Assembly (NCBI GenBank): GCA_016872835.1
Contig: VGYX01000002.1
Location: forward strand, 1 to 64,000
From: Planctomycetota bacterium
GTDB taxonomy: Bacteria; Planctomycetota; Phycisphaerae; Phycisphaerales; SM1A02
Length of the DNA: 64,000 nucleotides
Reading direction: 5' to 3'
Positions 1 to 7,851 of this stretch are shown in pieces. The notes under the pieces are model-generated. The model was given only the letters and a program-made list of their open reading frames with translations. It was not told the DNA's origin and did not search any database. Within the stretch, counting starts at the first letter, position 1. Each line of letters starts with the position of its first letter. The position numbers and the translations under genes were made by a program.

Positions 1-1
1 C

Positions 2-199
2 GATGAACTCGCCAACGACTACCACGGGAAGGCGAAGATCGGCAAATTGAATGTGGATAATGCACGCGATACCGCGATGAAGTTCCAAATTCAGTCGATC
101 CCAACGATCGTCATCATGAAGAACGGTCAGGTCCATAAAAAGTTGATCGGGCTTGTTTCCAAGAGTGTGCTCGCGGGTGCGATCGACTCAGCGATCTGA
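2..199 (+). CDS. Thioredoxin, C-terminal part (5' end outside window)
   Basis: This open frame enters from the left edge and stops with TGA at 197-199. It encodes the last ~65 residues of a thioredoxin. The translation contains IGKLNVDNARDTAMKFQIQS followed by IPTIVIMKNGQ, which matches the typical thioredoxin segment with the cis-proline (IPT) loop and the glycine-containing turn before the last helix. The catalytic CxxC lies upstream of the window and cannot be checked. Thioredoxins are cytoplasmic disulfide reductases. The identity of the fold is clear; which paralogue it is cannot be said. Confidence 0.85.
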   Translation, partial: DELANDYHGKAKIGKLNVDNARDTAMKFQIQSIPTIVIMKNGQVHKKLIGLVSKSVLAGAIDSAI

Positions 200-274
200 T
201 CGGTCGCTTTTGTTAGACTCTGAACCGAACACGGTGGTCGCGAGTGCGCGGGCCCGTGGGTTGACAATTTTGTT

Positions 275-347
275 GGGCCTGTAGCTCATTTGGGAGAGCG
301 CTTCCATGGCATGGAAGAGGTAGTCGGTTCGACCCCGATCAGGTCCA
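275..347 (+). tRNA. tRNA-Ala (anticodon GGC)
   Basis: A full cloverleaf can be folded by eye. The acceptor stem GGGCCTG/CAGGTCC contains the G3:U70 wobble that is the alanine identity element. The D-arm is GCTC..GAGC, the anticodon stem is CTTCC/GGAAG with loop ATGGCAT (anticodon GGC), and the T-arm is GTCGG-TTCGACC-CCGAT with discriminator A347. The CCA end is not encoded. An antisense integrase gene ends inside it (TGA at 286-288), so this tRNA is the integration target of the element to its right. A TAGACT hexamer lies at 214-219 and a TTGACA at 261-266, but no well-spaced promoter pair is evident. Confidence 0.95.
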
Positions 348-1690
348 CTGAATCGTTTCCAGCAGTCCGATCACCAGTCGCCACAAAATGGCGACGGTGG
401 TCTGCTGCTTCAGAAACGGGCTTTTGGTCGTCGGATCGTGGCGACACGGACATGATCCGATGACGGCTGACCAACGGAGAAACCGTCACATTCACATCAC
501 CCGCTAGGGCTTTGGGCTCGACGTTCGATGCCGAGCCCGAAGCCTGATCCTGAGCTGCTCGCAACGCAGCTTGGGAGGCGTGATCGGGCGTGATGTTTCG
601 CAGGTAGTGGTTGTGGAGGACGACCTCCGTATGTCCAGCCCAAGCCGCGACCTCAGAGAGCTGGTGCTCCCTAGCCCAATCCGTGATGCACGAGGCACGA
701 AGGCTGTGCATGACCTTCGGGTACGGCTCGACTCCCGCAGCCTCGACCAGTCGCCTCATTCGCACGTTGAGGTTCGTATGAATGCTAAGGGTCGGCAGGA
801 TGAAGCCCGAGCTGTCGCTTAAAGTCGAATGGGCCTTCTGAAGCAGATCAAACAGCTCTGGGAATAAGCGAATCAGCCTCGACACCTTGCCACAGGATGC
901 TGTCTTGGATGACATCACCTAGTTCTCGACGGTCCCAGTTCACGTCGCTCCAGCAGAGTTTCTTGATCTCACTGGGAATGCGAAGACCGCCGAAACGTGC
1001 CAAGCCGAGAAGACAGCGATCCTCATGGTCGGTGGCGTGTTGTATGACCTGCAGCACATCTGATGCGGACACATACACCTCGCGAGCCTTGTTTCGACCT
1101 GCTGAGATCGGAACCTTCCCCAGCTTGAACGGGTTGTGCGTGATGACACCTTCTAGGATCGCCTGATCCATCACCATCGACATGACTCCGCATGTCTTTC
1201 GTACGGTGGCGTCAGCCATTGTTCCACCCTGCTTTCCAGGCAACTTGAGCAGGTGCCGTCTAAAGGCTTGGGCTGCGGTTGCATCCACGCTCTTGAGGGC
1301 GTGACCGGCGAAGAACGTTTGGCAGTGCGTCTTGGCACGGTTCCACACCTTCAGGGTGCCCTGCGTCTTGCCGTGCCCGTGGTTCCGGATAAACGCATCG
1401 ATGGCATCGATCACAAGCATGTCGTGCGTTCGAGGTCTGACCAAGCCCAAGTCCTGGATCTTGCGATACAGGCGTTCGGGGATGTTCTTCAGCCACTCCT
1501 GCACCTCTAGTGTCGGGGTGGTTCCAAGGGTGGAGCAGGCGATCAGAGCTTCAAGCTTGACCCTAACGAAGTTGTGGTCGGCCTTGCTGAGTAGACCCAC
1601 TGACTTCAGTTGCATGGTCGTCTTGAACCCGCTTGGGAGTTCAATCGACAGGCGATAGCCCTTCTTGTCCTGATTGATCGAGACGCTCAT
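286..1690 (-). pseudogene. Tyrosine recombinase/integrase of the tRNA-Ala element, frameshifted
   Basis: Two minus-strand frames together make one phage-type integrase. The N-terminal part (1690 to ~920) has the SAM-like core-binding domain and the start of the catalytic domain with RFGGLRIPSEI, the first active-site Arg region. The C-terminal part (~918 to 286) carries HSLRAS (His-x-x-Arg), AGHT and the nucleophile region HNHYLR. The frames join near 913-925, where reading must skip one base after CTA to pass from WDRREL into VMSSKTAS. The C-terminus (GVEPTTSSMPWKRSPK) is encoded by the antisense of tRNA-Ala, as is common for integrases that use a tRNA attachment site. The start codon overlaps the stop of the upstream HTH gene (ATGA). 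Either the gene is broken or there is a one-base sequence error; a programmed +1 shift is less likely. Confidence 0.8.
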
Positions 1691-1914
1691 GCTGCCTCCT
1701 TTCCCACGATGCCACGCAAGAAGTCCTCGATGGCACTCTTTGGAATGCGGATAACGCCACGGAATCGAACGACACGGATCTGCCCGGCTCGGATCATCCG
1801 GCGGATGGTTGATTCGCTGACCTTCAGGATGTGATCAGCTTCTCGGACGCTGTAGGTAAGGCACGATGTTTCGCCATTTGAACCCTGGCGAGGGGTTTTT
1901 TTGAAATTAAGCAT
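1687..1914 (-). CDS. Excisionase-like helix-turn-helix DNA-binding protein (HTH_17 type)
   Basis: Encodes a protein of about 75 residues. The core YSVREADHILKVSESTIRRM followed by IRAGQIRVVRFRGVIRIPKSAIEDFL is the MerR-like winged helix-turn-helix found in excisionases and in small regulators next to integrases. The role is probably recombination directionality or control of the int operon. I chose ATG at 1914-1912 because a TATATT -10 element sits six bases before it; the in-frame ATG at 1932 would lie inside the promoter. The stop codon overlaps the integrase start by 4 bp (ATGA), which points to translational coupling. The family is clear; the excisionase role is inferred from position. 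Confidence 0.8.
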   Translation of the reverse strand: MLNFKKTPRQGSNGETSCLTYSVREADHILKVSESTIRRMIRAGQIRVVRFRGVIRIPKSAIEDFLRGIVGKEAA

Positions 1915-1920
1915 GCCAAA

Positions 1921-1949
1921 AATATACAACATTATCGGACTATAGGCAA
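1921..1949 (-). promoter_or_regulatory. Promoter of the xis-int operon with possible operator
   Basis: On the minus strand TTGCCT (1949-1944) and TATATT (1926-1921) are separated by exactly 17 bases, a near-consensus sigma-70-type pair. The start codon of the HTH gene is six bases past the -10, so the transcript would be leaderless. The surrounding AT-rich stretch contains an inverted repeat ATTATC (1931-1936) / GATAAT (1961-1966) and the palindrome ATAATTAT at 1962-1969, a plausible autoregulatory operator. The promoter is well supported by sequence; the operator is speculative. Confidence 0.65.
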
Positions 1950-2065
1950 ATAGAAAATCTGATAATTATTTCCGTAGTGTGCAGGATTGGCTTTGCTCAC
2001 CCGTAGAAGCGGGGCGTACTGGATCCCAAGCGGGCTTCCATTTCGGGGCTTCGGGAAAAACAACC

Positions 2066-3117
2066 ATGAAGGTAGCGGTGGTTCGTTCGTTTGGTTTGTT
2101 CGCATCTGCCCTGATCGCAGGAGCTGCTGGTGCTCAGTCAACCCAAGCCGTGGAGTGGAAGGTGAGCGAGGGGGGCAATGGGCATTGGTGCGGCTTTGTC
2201 TCATGGCCCAGTCGTTCAACCTGGAGAGACTCTCGCCAGTGGGCTGAGGATCGTGCCGGTCACTTGGTCACTTTGACATCTGGTGCCGAAGACACCTTCG
2301 TAACCAACACGCTGATGACTGTCCCAAATATGTGGAATGGCGTTCAGGGCCCATGGATCGGTGCGTTTGGGACTGCTCGATGCAGTGGTGGAAACTCGTG
2401 CTTCCAGTGGGTCACTGGAGAACCATTTCTTACACCCGCTGGCACCCTAGAAATCCAGACAACATTCGTGATACTCGGGGGGGATTGACGCCAGTGTGCT
2501 TCTGGGAACCTTCTTGGACGCGGGCATGGCAAGACCAAACTGAGGAGTCATACTCGCAGCCAGATTCAAGAAGTGCAGTGATTGAATGGGATGCTGACTG
2601 CAACGGGGACGGGATCGTGGACTACGGGCAGATCCTCCGAGGCGAGCTGCAGGACGACAACCAAAACAACGTCCCTGACGTCTGTGAGTACACCATCACG
2701 GGCGTGATCCCTGTATCTGGTCCTGTAGGTGGGGGCACAACCATCATCATCAATGGAACAAACTTCCCCGCGAGCCCAGTCGTCAAGGTTGGCGGTGTTG
2801 CGGCTACCGATGCGGTTCGAGTCTCAGCCACTCGCCTGACGGCGGTTACCCCAGCAGGCTTTCCGGGTATGACCTCTGTCACGGTAAGCAACTGGGTCCA
2901 GCCCAACGCCTTCTACTACCGGCCTGAGTGCGGCTCCGACCTCGACCAGAACGGCTCCGTGGACGCGGGTGACATTGCAATCATCCCGCTGGACTTCGGT
3001 CCGTGCTACTCCAACGCGGCAAGCACCCAGCCCGACGACTCCAAGCCCTTCATGCTTCGTGAAGAGCCCGCTCCTGAAGCTCCTCGCTTTGGCTGGTCCC
3101 AACATCTAAAACTATAA
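2066..3117 (+). pseudogene. Secreted C-type-lectin-like / IPT / dockerin-tagged protein, frameshifted
   Basis: The first frame (ATG 2066) gives a signal peptide (hydrophobic FGLFASALIAGAAGAQS) and the first two thirds of a C-type-lectin-like domain (WRDSRQWAEDRAGHLVTLTS, then GPWIGAF and WVTGEPF). The fold continues in the next frame from ~2435 (SYTRWHPRNPDN, the expected lectin continuation). The break is at a T run in CCATTTCTTAC; one extra T would restore the frame. The second part holds a Ca-binding-like DCNGDGIVDYG and DDNQNNVPDVCEY segment, an IPT/TIG domain (about 2695-2900) and a dockerin-like motif DLDQNGSVDAGDIAI ending DFGPC. Such domain strings are typical of planctomycete exported proteins. 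It is either decayed or a sequence error in a homopolymer. Confidence 0.75.
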
Positions 3118-3123
3118 CTCCTC

Positions 3124-3152
3124 AAGACCTCTGGCTGCAAGCCGGAGGTCTT
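3124..3152 (+). terminator. Hairpin terminator after the lectin gene
   Basis: AAGACCTC (3124-3131) pairs perfectly with GAGGTCTT (3145-3152), and the inner bases GGCT/AGCC extend the stem. It lies 7 bp after the TAA at 3115-3117 and is followed by GTCTTTGG, which has only a weak T tract. Confidence 0.65.
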
Positions 3153-3262
3153 GTCTTTGGGGCTCTCAAATTCATTTGCTCAATCGTCGGATGGGATGAG
3201 CTTGAAGCCAGCCCCGAGGCTTTGAACAGGCGTGGTTGTGCAGACTGCCGTATGATTTCGCC

Positions 3263-5536
3263 ATGACTGCACTGAGCAGAGCGGGGAATCACATCATTCG
3301 AATCGATAAGGCAGCGGAGCTGGTTCTTGATGGCAAGTGGCAATTGCCGCACTTTCAGAGGCCGTACGTCTGGTCGAGAGACCAGCAGCGAGAGCTCTTT
3401 AAAAGTCTCATGGAGAACTTTCCAGTCAGTTCCATTCTGCTGTGGGATTGGGATCGTACTAAAGGGCCCCCGATCCCTTTTTCCCTTGGGCCAGCCAGCG
3501 TCGAATTGGATAAGGCAACGCACCTTGTGATTGATGGGCAGCAGCGTCTGGCCACAATCGCTAAGCAGTACCTGCTGGCAGAGACGGAAATGGGTCACTG
3601 GAGTCAGTTTGATGGCCGTTCCACGGGGGTCGTACAAATCGACTTCAGTAACAAGGACTATGAGGAGGATCTTCGCTTGATCATCCCCGGCAAGGCGGCT
3701 GAGCGGGGTCGATACGCCGAGCGAGATGGCCGCGTGTTGCTTCCGGGGCTACTACGAGACGACTTTGAGAGGCAGGTTTTGGACCACCTGCCATCGGAAC
3801 TTCAGCGGCGTAGGGCCATGAAGGTTCGGAACGCCCTGACTCAAAGAATCCTGCTCTACGACACTTTGCCACGAACCGCGAATATCGATCAAGCAATTGA
3901 TGCATTCGAGAGAATCAACAGCGAAGGCACCCGACTTGGAGTCGTTGATATCGCCGCGGCTCAAATATTCTTTGCTGATCGCAAACTCAGCACCGCGACC
4001 AAAAAGCTGCACCGTGAGCTTGCTGGTAAGCCAGATTCGCCCAATCGGTTTCCTGTATTTGGTATCGATCTCCTGATTAGAAGCATCCTGTTCCACGCAT
4101 ATGAGGTGCGTGGGATCCGTACAGCAAGCCCCGCTGTTACCCAGAAAATGGGCCGAAGCAGAATGCCCAACAAGACGAAAGTCAGTCGTGCGTGGAAGGT
4201 CACCAAGAAGGCCTTCGAGGAACTGAAGGACTTTCTTACGAATGACTTTAAGCTGCTTGATTCGTCAGCACTGGGCAGCTCAAAGCTCGCGATTCTGGTG
4301 GCGAGTCAGGCATTTGTCAGACGGCGATTGACAGAAGAGGACCGGCAGAGGCTGAAGCGCTGGCTTGTGCTTGCGGCGGTTTTCAAGCCTTACAGCGGCA
4401 CCTCCACAAATACGAATGTCGATCGGGATATGGATGCGATGAGCAGGTCTGGCTCGATCGACTGGACGACCCTCGATCGAACTCTTCAGGAAAATGCCCG
4501 TGGCAGTAGTCAGCTGGAGATTCTGCCGGAGCATCTCTATCCGGATGAGCAGCCGCTTGGGAGGCAACATATTTTGAACCATGTCACATGGCTTCTGGCC
4601 CATCATCAAGGAGCGATCGACTGGGTCAGTGGCTCCCCAATCCCTGCACTACACCCTGGTGTTGCCACAAGCTCGTGGGATAGGCACCACATCTTTCCTG
4701 TGAGCTACATGCGTGAGTCTGATTCTTACCGCCCTCACACCAACCGAGCCGGCAATAAGGCGTGGCTCAGCAAGGACACGAATCGGAATCACCTAAGGAA
4801 TCGACCGCCTGACGATTACCTGAAAAAGGTCCGGTTGAGCGACTTTGGCGAACGTGCTCTTAAGGCTCAGTCTGTCTCGTTTGATCCTCGAAACTACGGG
4901 GATCCTGTCGCTTTCATTGCGGCTCGGGAGAAGCAGCTGGCGGTTGAGATCAACCAGCTGCTTACGCTTTGGGGTACGGGGCGAGAAAGCAAGTTTGAGG
5001 TTGATTTGCCGGCAAAACGCCGTGTGCAAGATCTCATTAAGCGAGGCGAAGAATCGCACACGGTTGAGTTCAAGTCGTCGTTTCATATCGAGCCCAACAC
5101 CGGTCAGAAGCAAGGCTTCCTTCAGCATGCGGTTTTGAAGACCCTAGTCTCCTTTGCCAACTCTGGCGGAGGCACTCTTCTTGTTGGAGTCGATGATGAT
5201 GGACGAGTTCATGGGATCGAGGGAGAGACCGAGGTCTTGAAGCGGTTGAGCAGTAGTGGTCGAGCTGAGCTGCCAATTTTGATCCGCGACTATGTGAAGA
5301 AAGAGACCTATCCGAAGGGTAAGAACTCTTTTAGCCGGGTTGACTATCTCGCGATTGAGGTTGAACCGCATGGAGGGAAGAAGGTTCTGGTCGCTCGTGT
5401 ATTTCAGACGCCCGAACCGATCTGGATGTTTACGAAGCCCGTCGGTACGCCTGATCGAGGGGTGTGTGTCGTGTACCAGCGTTCGGGGGCCTCGACGGAA
5501 GTGGTCCGTGAGGCTGCATCCCCGCCACAGGATTAG
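3263..5536 (+). CDS. DUF262-DUF1524-AlbA_2 (Schlafen) fusion protein, putative anti-phage nuclease
   Basis: Encodes about 757 residues with three modules. Residues ~10-260 are DUF262, the ParB/GmrS-like NTPase domain, with FQRPYVW (31-37), DGQQR (91-95) and FERINSEG. Residues ~440-530 are DUF1524, the HNH-type nuclease of GmrSD-like enzymes, with WDRHHIFP (His475, His476) and SKDTNRNHLRN. Residues ~590-740 match a Schlafen AlbA_2 domain with ESHTVEFK (Glu602), LVSFANSGGG and GVDDDGRVHGIEGE (Asp644-646). DUF262-DUF1524 proteins include the type IV restriction enzyme GmrSD and SspE, which cut modified or unprotected phage DNA; AlbA_2 domains occur in RNA- or DNA-targeting proteins. The start ATG 3263 is favoured because TATGAT lies six bases upstream; a TTG at 3236 is the alternative. 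It is the only large intact gene in the tRNA-Ala element. The defence function is inferred. Confidence 0.85.
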   Translation: MTALSRAGNHIIRIDKAAELVLDGKWQLPHFQRPYVWSRDQQRELFKSLMENFPVSSILLWDWDRTKGPPIPFSLGPASVELDKATHLVIDGQQRLATIAKQYLLAETEMGHWSQFDGRSTGVVQIDFSNKDYEEDLRLIIPGKAAERGRYAERDGRVLLPGLLRDDFERQVLDHLPSELQRRRAMKVRNALTQRILLYDTLPRTANIDQAIDAFERINSEGTRLGVVDIAAAQIFFADRKLSTATKKLHRELAGKPDSPNRFPVFGIDLLIRSILFHAYEVRGIRTASPAVTQKMGRSRMPNKTKVSRAWKVTKKAFEELKDFLTNDFKLLDSSALGSSKLAILVASQAFVRRRLTEEDRQRLKRWLVLAAVFKPYSGTSTNTNVDRDMDAMSRSGSIDWTTLDRTLQENARGSSQLEILPEHLYPDEQPLGRQHILNHVTWLLAHHQGAIDWVSGSPIPALHPGVATSSWDRHHIFPVSYMRESDSYRPHTNRAGNKAWLSKDTNRNHLRNRPPDDYLKKVRLSDFGERALKAQSVSFDPRNYGDPVAFIAAREKQLAVEINQLLTLWGTGRESKFEVDLPAKRRVQDLIKRGEESHTVEFKSSFHIEPNTGQKQGFLQHAVLKTLVSFANSGGGTLLVGVDDDGRVHGIEGETEVLKRLSSSGRAELPILIRDYVKKETYPKGKNSFSRVDYLAIEVEPHGGKKVLVARVFQTPEPIWMFTKPVGTPDRGVCVVYQRSGASTEVVREAASPPQD

Positions 5537-5723
5537 CAGAGCGGCCTGGCGTTTGGGGGTAGACGTGACTGGGTTGCTTGGTGGCAAGCCACTCAATGAA
5601 TCTCTTTGGAGGCTTAGTTCGGGATTGAGTGGGCGGAGTCAGCTTTTTGAATGCCTCTTTAAATGAACGGACGCGTTGCTTCGTTTCGTGATCCAATGGC
5701 GGTGATGAGGTTGTCTTGGGCAT
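5430..5723 (-). CDS. Small hypothetical protein (uncertain)
   Basis: A 97-codon minus-strand frame starting at ATG 5723. Its first ~50 residues (KQRVRSFKEAFKKLTPP and KPPKRFIEWLA) look like a small basic helical protein and lie outside other genes. The last third is antisense to the end of the DUF262 fusion gene and looks non-coding (Pro/Arg/Ser-rich). There is no clear Shine-Dalgarno sequence and no TANNNT hexamer at the expected distance. No family recognised; it could be chance. Confidence 0.25.
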   Translation of the reverse strand: MPKTTSSPPLDHETKQRVRSFKEAFKKLTPPTQSRTKPPKRFIEWLATKQPSHVYPQTPGRSANPVAGMQPHGPLPSRPPNAGTRHTPLDQAYRRAS

Positions 5724-6905
5724 GGGGGTTCTCTGGTCTCTTCTGTAGGTGTTCCACAGACAGCCTCAAGAACCCGTGAGCCCCATGACTGCGGGGCCTC
5801 AAGAAAACAAGTGAATCTGAAGGTGCTGGAGGTCTTGAGCCTGCATCATGATCCTGTCCCTGTAGACCTTCAGACCCAAGGCCTCAAGACCCATACCACT
5901 CAAGAGCCTTGGGAACTGGAGGATCAGGTGGCAGGGGATCTTTGGAGGATCAACGGCTAGAGGGTCTTGTGGCTTGGCTCACCATGATCTCGGGGGATTG
6001 AGGTGGTTGAAGAGGAGGATCATCAGGAACCAGACTCCAACAGGCACCAGTTACTTGATGCTCTCTAGCGACCTCTTGAGCATTCCCTTTAGAGTCATCT
6101 TGAGGATCCTTAGGACCTGTTGCTTAGGACACCTCATGTACGGGTACAGTTGCAATGACCCCTCTTCAGAGGTCATCACTCACATGTACGGATGCACGTG
6201 TAGCAACGGCAAGTCTTCCACCATTTTGGCTGAGTAGGGCCTACTTCAGGCTTGCATGAGTACAGCAGGGGAACTGCTGGAGCGGGATAGAGTCTCTTCC
6301 CGCCTCGTGGTACGGCATCAGTGCCGCACTCAAAGTGTTCTGTCACTCTCGCCGGACAGGAGCTCTCGTTTGGATCCCCAATATGGGTGGTTGCCCTACG
6401 ACCGGAACGAGGCCGGGAACTGAGATTCACTTGGCACGAGACAGGATCCGAACCCGTGGTCGTCCATGAGTATGTATGTCCCGTTTGAGCATCCGAATTG
6501 GAATCGGGTGGGATTCCACTTCACGGGGGTCTCGTTGCTACCGGAAAGGTTCCGGAATGGGACCCGTTCCGGAATCACTGTGGGGACGGAACGGGGGATG
6601 GCTTCATCCGTGGGCTTATCCCGACGGCTGCTGCGGCTTCTGTGGGTGGTTTGGAAGTGCTTGTCGCGGCGAAGGGCATCAACCCACTCCCCGGCCATCC
6701 TGAGAGGTGCTGACACGCTGTAGAGCTCGCAGGGCCATCACCACCAAGACCCGTACGGTCTCCGGCAACTGGCCCCACAGCTCGACGAGCTCTCCCAGTT
6801 GATTGGAGTCGCACGACGTTGCACCCCGAAAGGGGGGAGTTGAGGGGGGAGTCTTGGACAGACCCTCCAGAGCAGCGGAAATTCCTGAGAGAATTTGAAG
6901 GGCTG
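5537..6905. other. Long non-coding right part of the integrated element
   Basis: No convincing gene is visible in most of this 1.4-kb stretch apart from the two doubtful minus-strand frames listed separately. Between about 5760 and 6120 the word CTCAAGA/TCTTGAG and variants recur many times on both strands (for example near 5765, 5799, 5832, 5883, 5899, 6075 and 6099), with a small hairpin GCCCC..GGGGC at 5780-5797. Between 6498 and 6580 there are palindromic words: GGAATC..GATTCC, and TTCCGGAA twice. Composition is lower in GC than the core to the right. It may be decayed coding DNA, a structured RNA region or att-proximal debris of the element. Confidence 0.5.
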
Positions 6906-6933
6906 ACAGCTTGGAAGGCTGCCGCTCTACCAC
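6679..6933 (-). pseudogene. Remnant of an integrase-associated planctomycete ORF running out of tRNA-Gly
   Basis: This frame begins inside the tRNA-Gly fragment and runs away from the core chromosome. The stretch LGELVELWGQLPETVRVLVV followed by MALRAL resembles, from memory of planctomycete genomes, the short 'W..LPe.ir.gi.AMV.aa' segment found beside or at the end of integrases at tRNA sites. No start codon or ribosome-binding site is obvious. I treat it as a remnant of a second integration event at tRNA-Gly. The resemblance is weak and needs a profile search. Confidence 0.3.
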
Positions 6934-6947
6934 TGAGCTACTCCCGC
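6906..6947 (-). pseudogene. tRNA-Gly(TCC) 5' half, 3' half missing
   Basis: On the minus strand the sequence starts GCGGGAG-TA-GCTC..GAGC-G and continues into the anticodon arm GCAGC-CTTCCAA-GCTGT (anticodon TCC, 6915-6913). That is a standard tRNA-Gly 5' half with acceptor strand, D-arm and anticodon arm. After position ~6906 the expected variable loop, T-arm (GG-TTCGA-TCC) and the complementary acceptor CTCCCGC are absent, and I could not find them within the next 1.3 kb. The gene is therefore truncated exactly where the element-like DNA meets core DNA, which marks an old recombination boundary. Confidence 0.75.
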
Positions 6948-6987
6948 AGAGCCCGGAAGTGTATCCGGCGGATGCGAGCCGTCGTCG

Positions 6988-7818
6988 TCAGCCGAACACG
7001 CTGGGCAGGCTCGGATACAGCCAGCGCACCAGCTCGTTGGTGAACTGCGCCAGCACCAGATTCAACATGATGATCGCCATGAAGTTGCTCACGAAACTGC
7101 TGGTGGCGGCCTGGCCCACCCCGGCGGCGCCAGGGCGACAGTGAAAGCCCTTGTAGCAGCTGATCAGGCCGATCGCGAGGCCGAAGAAGACGCTTTTGAT
7201 CAGGCCGCCCGCGGGCTCGCGCCACGAGACGAATTGCGCCGTCCAGAACCAGTAGTCCTCGCTGCTGACGCCGTAGATCTTGGTGGTCACGTACCACGCG
7301 CCGATGCTGCCGAGCAGGTTCGAGTAGATCGTGAGCACGGGCGTCATGAGCGTGCAGGCGATCACGCGCGGCACCACCAGATGCTGGATCGGATCCGCGG
7401 CCATCGCGCGCATGGCGTCCAGCTGTTCGGTCACGCGCATGGTGCCCAGTTCGGCGGCCAGCGCGCAGCCGACGCGACCGGCCACCATCACCGCAGCAAG
7501 GACCGGTCCGATCTGCTTCACCACGCTCACGTTGATGATGCCGCCCATGCGGTCCTGCTGGCCGATCTCGGCGAACTGGTAGTAGCCCTCCAGGGCCAGG
7601 ATCATGCCGATGAACGCACCCGTGATGGCGACCACGGGGATGCTGAGCACGCCGATGGCGTAGAACTGCGGCCCAAGCAGCCGCCAGCGCAGGCTGTGCC
7701 ACGGATGCTGCGCGATGTGCCACAGGGTCAAGCCGCAGAATCGCATGAAGCGTCCGAAGTCCGCGATTCGCGCCTGTGACGTCCACGCGGCGCGTTCGAT
7801 GTGAGCGAAGACGTGCAC
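6988..7818 (-). CDS. mlaE: MlaE-family ABC transporter permease
   Basis: About 276 residues with several membrane segments. The stretch IPVVAITGAFIGMILALEGY, then GPVLAAVMVAGRVGCALAAE, LGTMRVTEQLDAM and the C-terminal TNELVRWLYPSL are hallmarks of MlaE/YrbE permeases, which move phospholipids between inner and outer membrane with the ATPase MlaF and the MCE protein MlaD. The start is placed at GTG 7818-7816 because TATGCT lies six bases upstream (7830-7825); the longer frame to 7887 would cross this promoter and a terminator. No mlaF or mlaD is next to it in the window, so partners must be encoded elsewhere. The truncated tRNA-Gly follows its 3' end. Confidence 0.85.
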   Translation of the reverse strand: MHVFAHIERAAWTSQARIADFGRFMRFCGLTLWHIAQHPWHSLRWRLLGPQFYAIGVLSIPVVAITGAFIGMILALEGYYQFAEIGQQDRMGGIINVSVVKQIGPVLAAVMVAGRVGCALAAELGTMRVTEQLDAMRAMAADPIQHLVVPRVIACTLMTPVLTIYSNLLGSIGAWYVTTKIYGVSSEDYWFWTAQFVSWREPAGGLIKSVFFGLAIGLISCYKGFHCRPGAAGVGQAATSSFVSNFMAIIMLNLVLAQFTNELVRWLYPSLPSVFG

Positions 7819-7851
7819 GCGGCGAGCATAGCGGCGGGGCAAAACGCGAAA

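Noticed and set aside
913-925. Programmed +1 frameshifting in the integrase at CTA-G
   Set aside because: There is no slippery run, no internal Shine-Dalgarno sequence and no following structure that I can see; a simple indel is more likely, especially with another frameshift in the same element.
5974-6237. Plus-strand frame 5974-6237 and frames 6396-6716 / 6466-6723 as genes
   Set aside because: No start signal, no recognisable motif and an odd composition; the translations overlap on both strands with equal quality.
6279-6314. GCGGGA..TCCCGC near 6280-6303 as the lost 3' acceptor of tRNA-Gly
   Set aside because: It is a local hairpin; there is no T-arm before it, and the sequence is ATCCCGC rather than CTCCCGC.
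6432-6458. tRNA T-arm-like sequence on the minus strand (ACGGG-TTCGGAT-CCTGT)
   Set aside because: The loop lacks the conserved A58, the neighbouring bases do not give an anticodon arm, and the acceptor does not match tRNA-Gly or tRNA-Ala. Probably chance.
6906-6947. Group I intron in tRNA-Gly as explanation of the missing 3' half
   Set aside because: Bacterial tRNA introns interrupt the anticodon loop, whereas here the break is after the anticodon stem, and no T-arm/acceptor half was found downstream.
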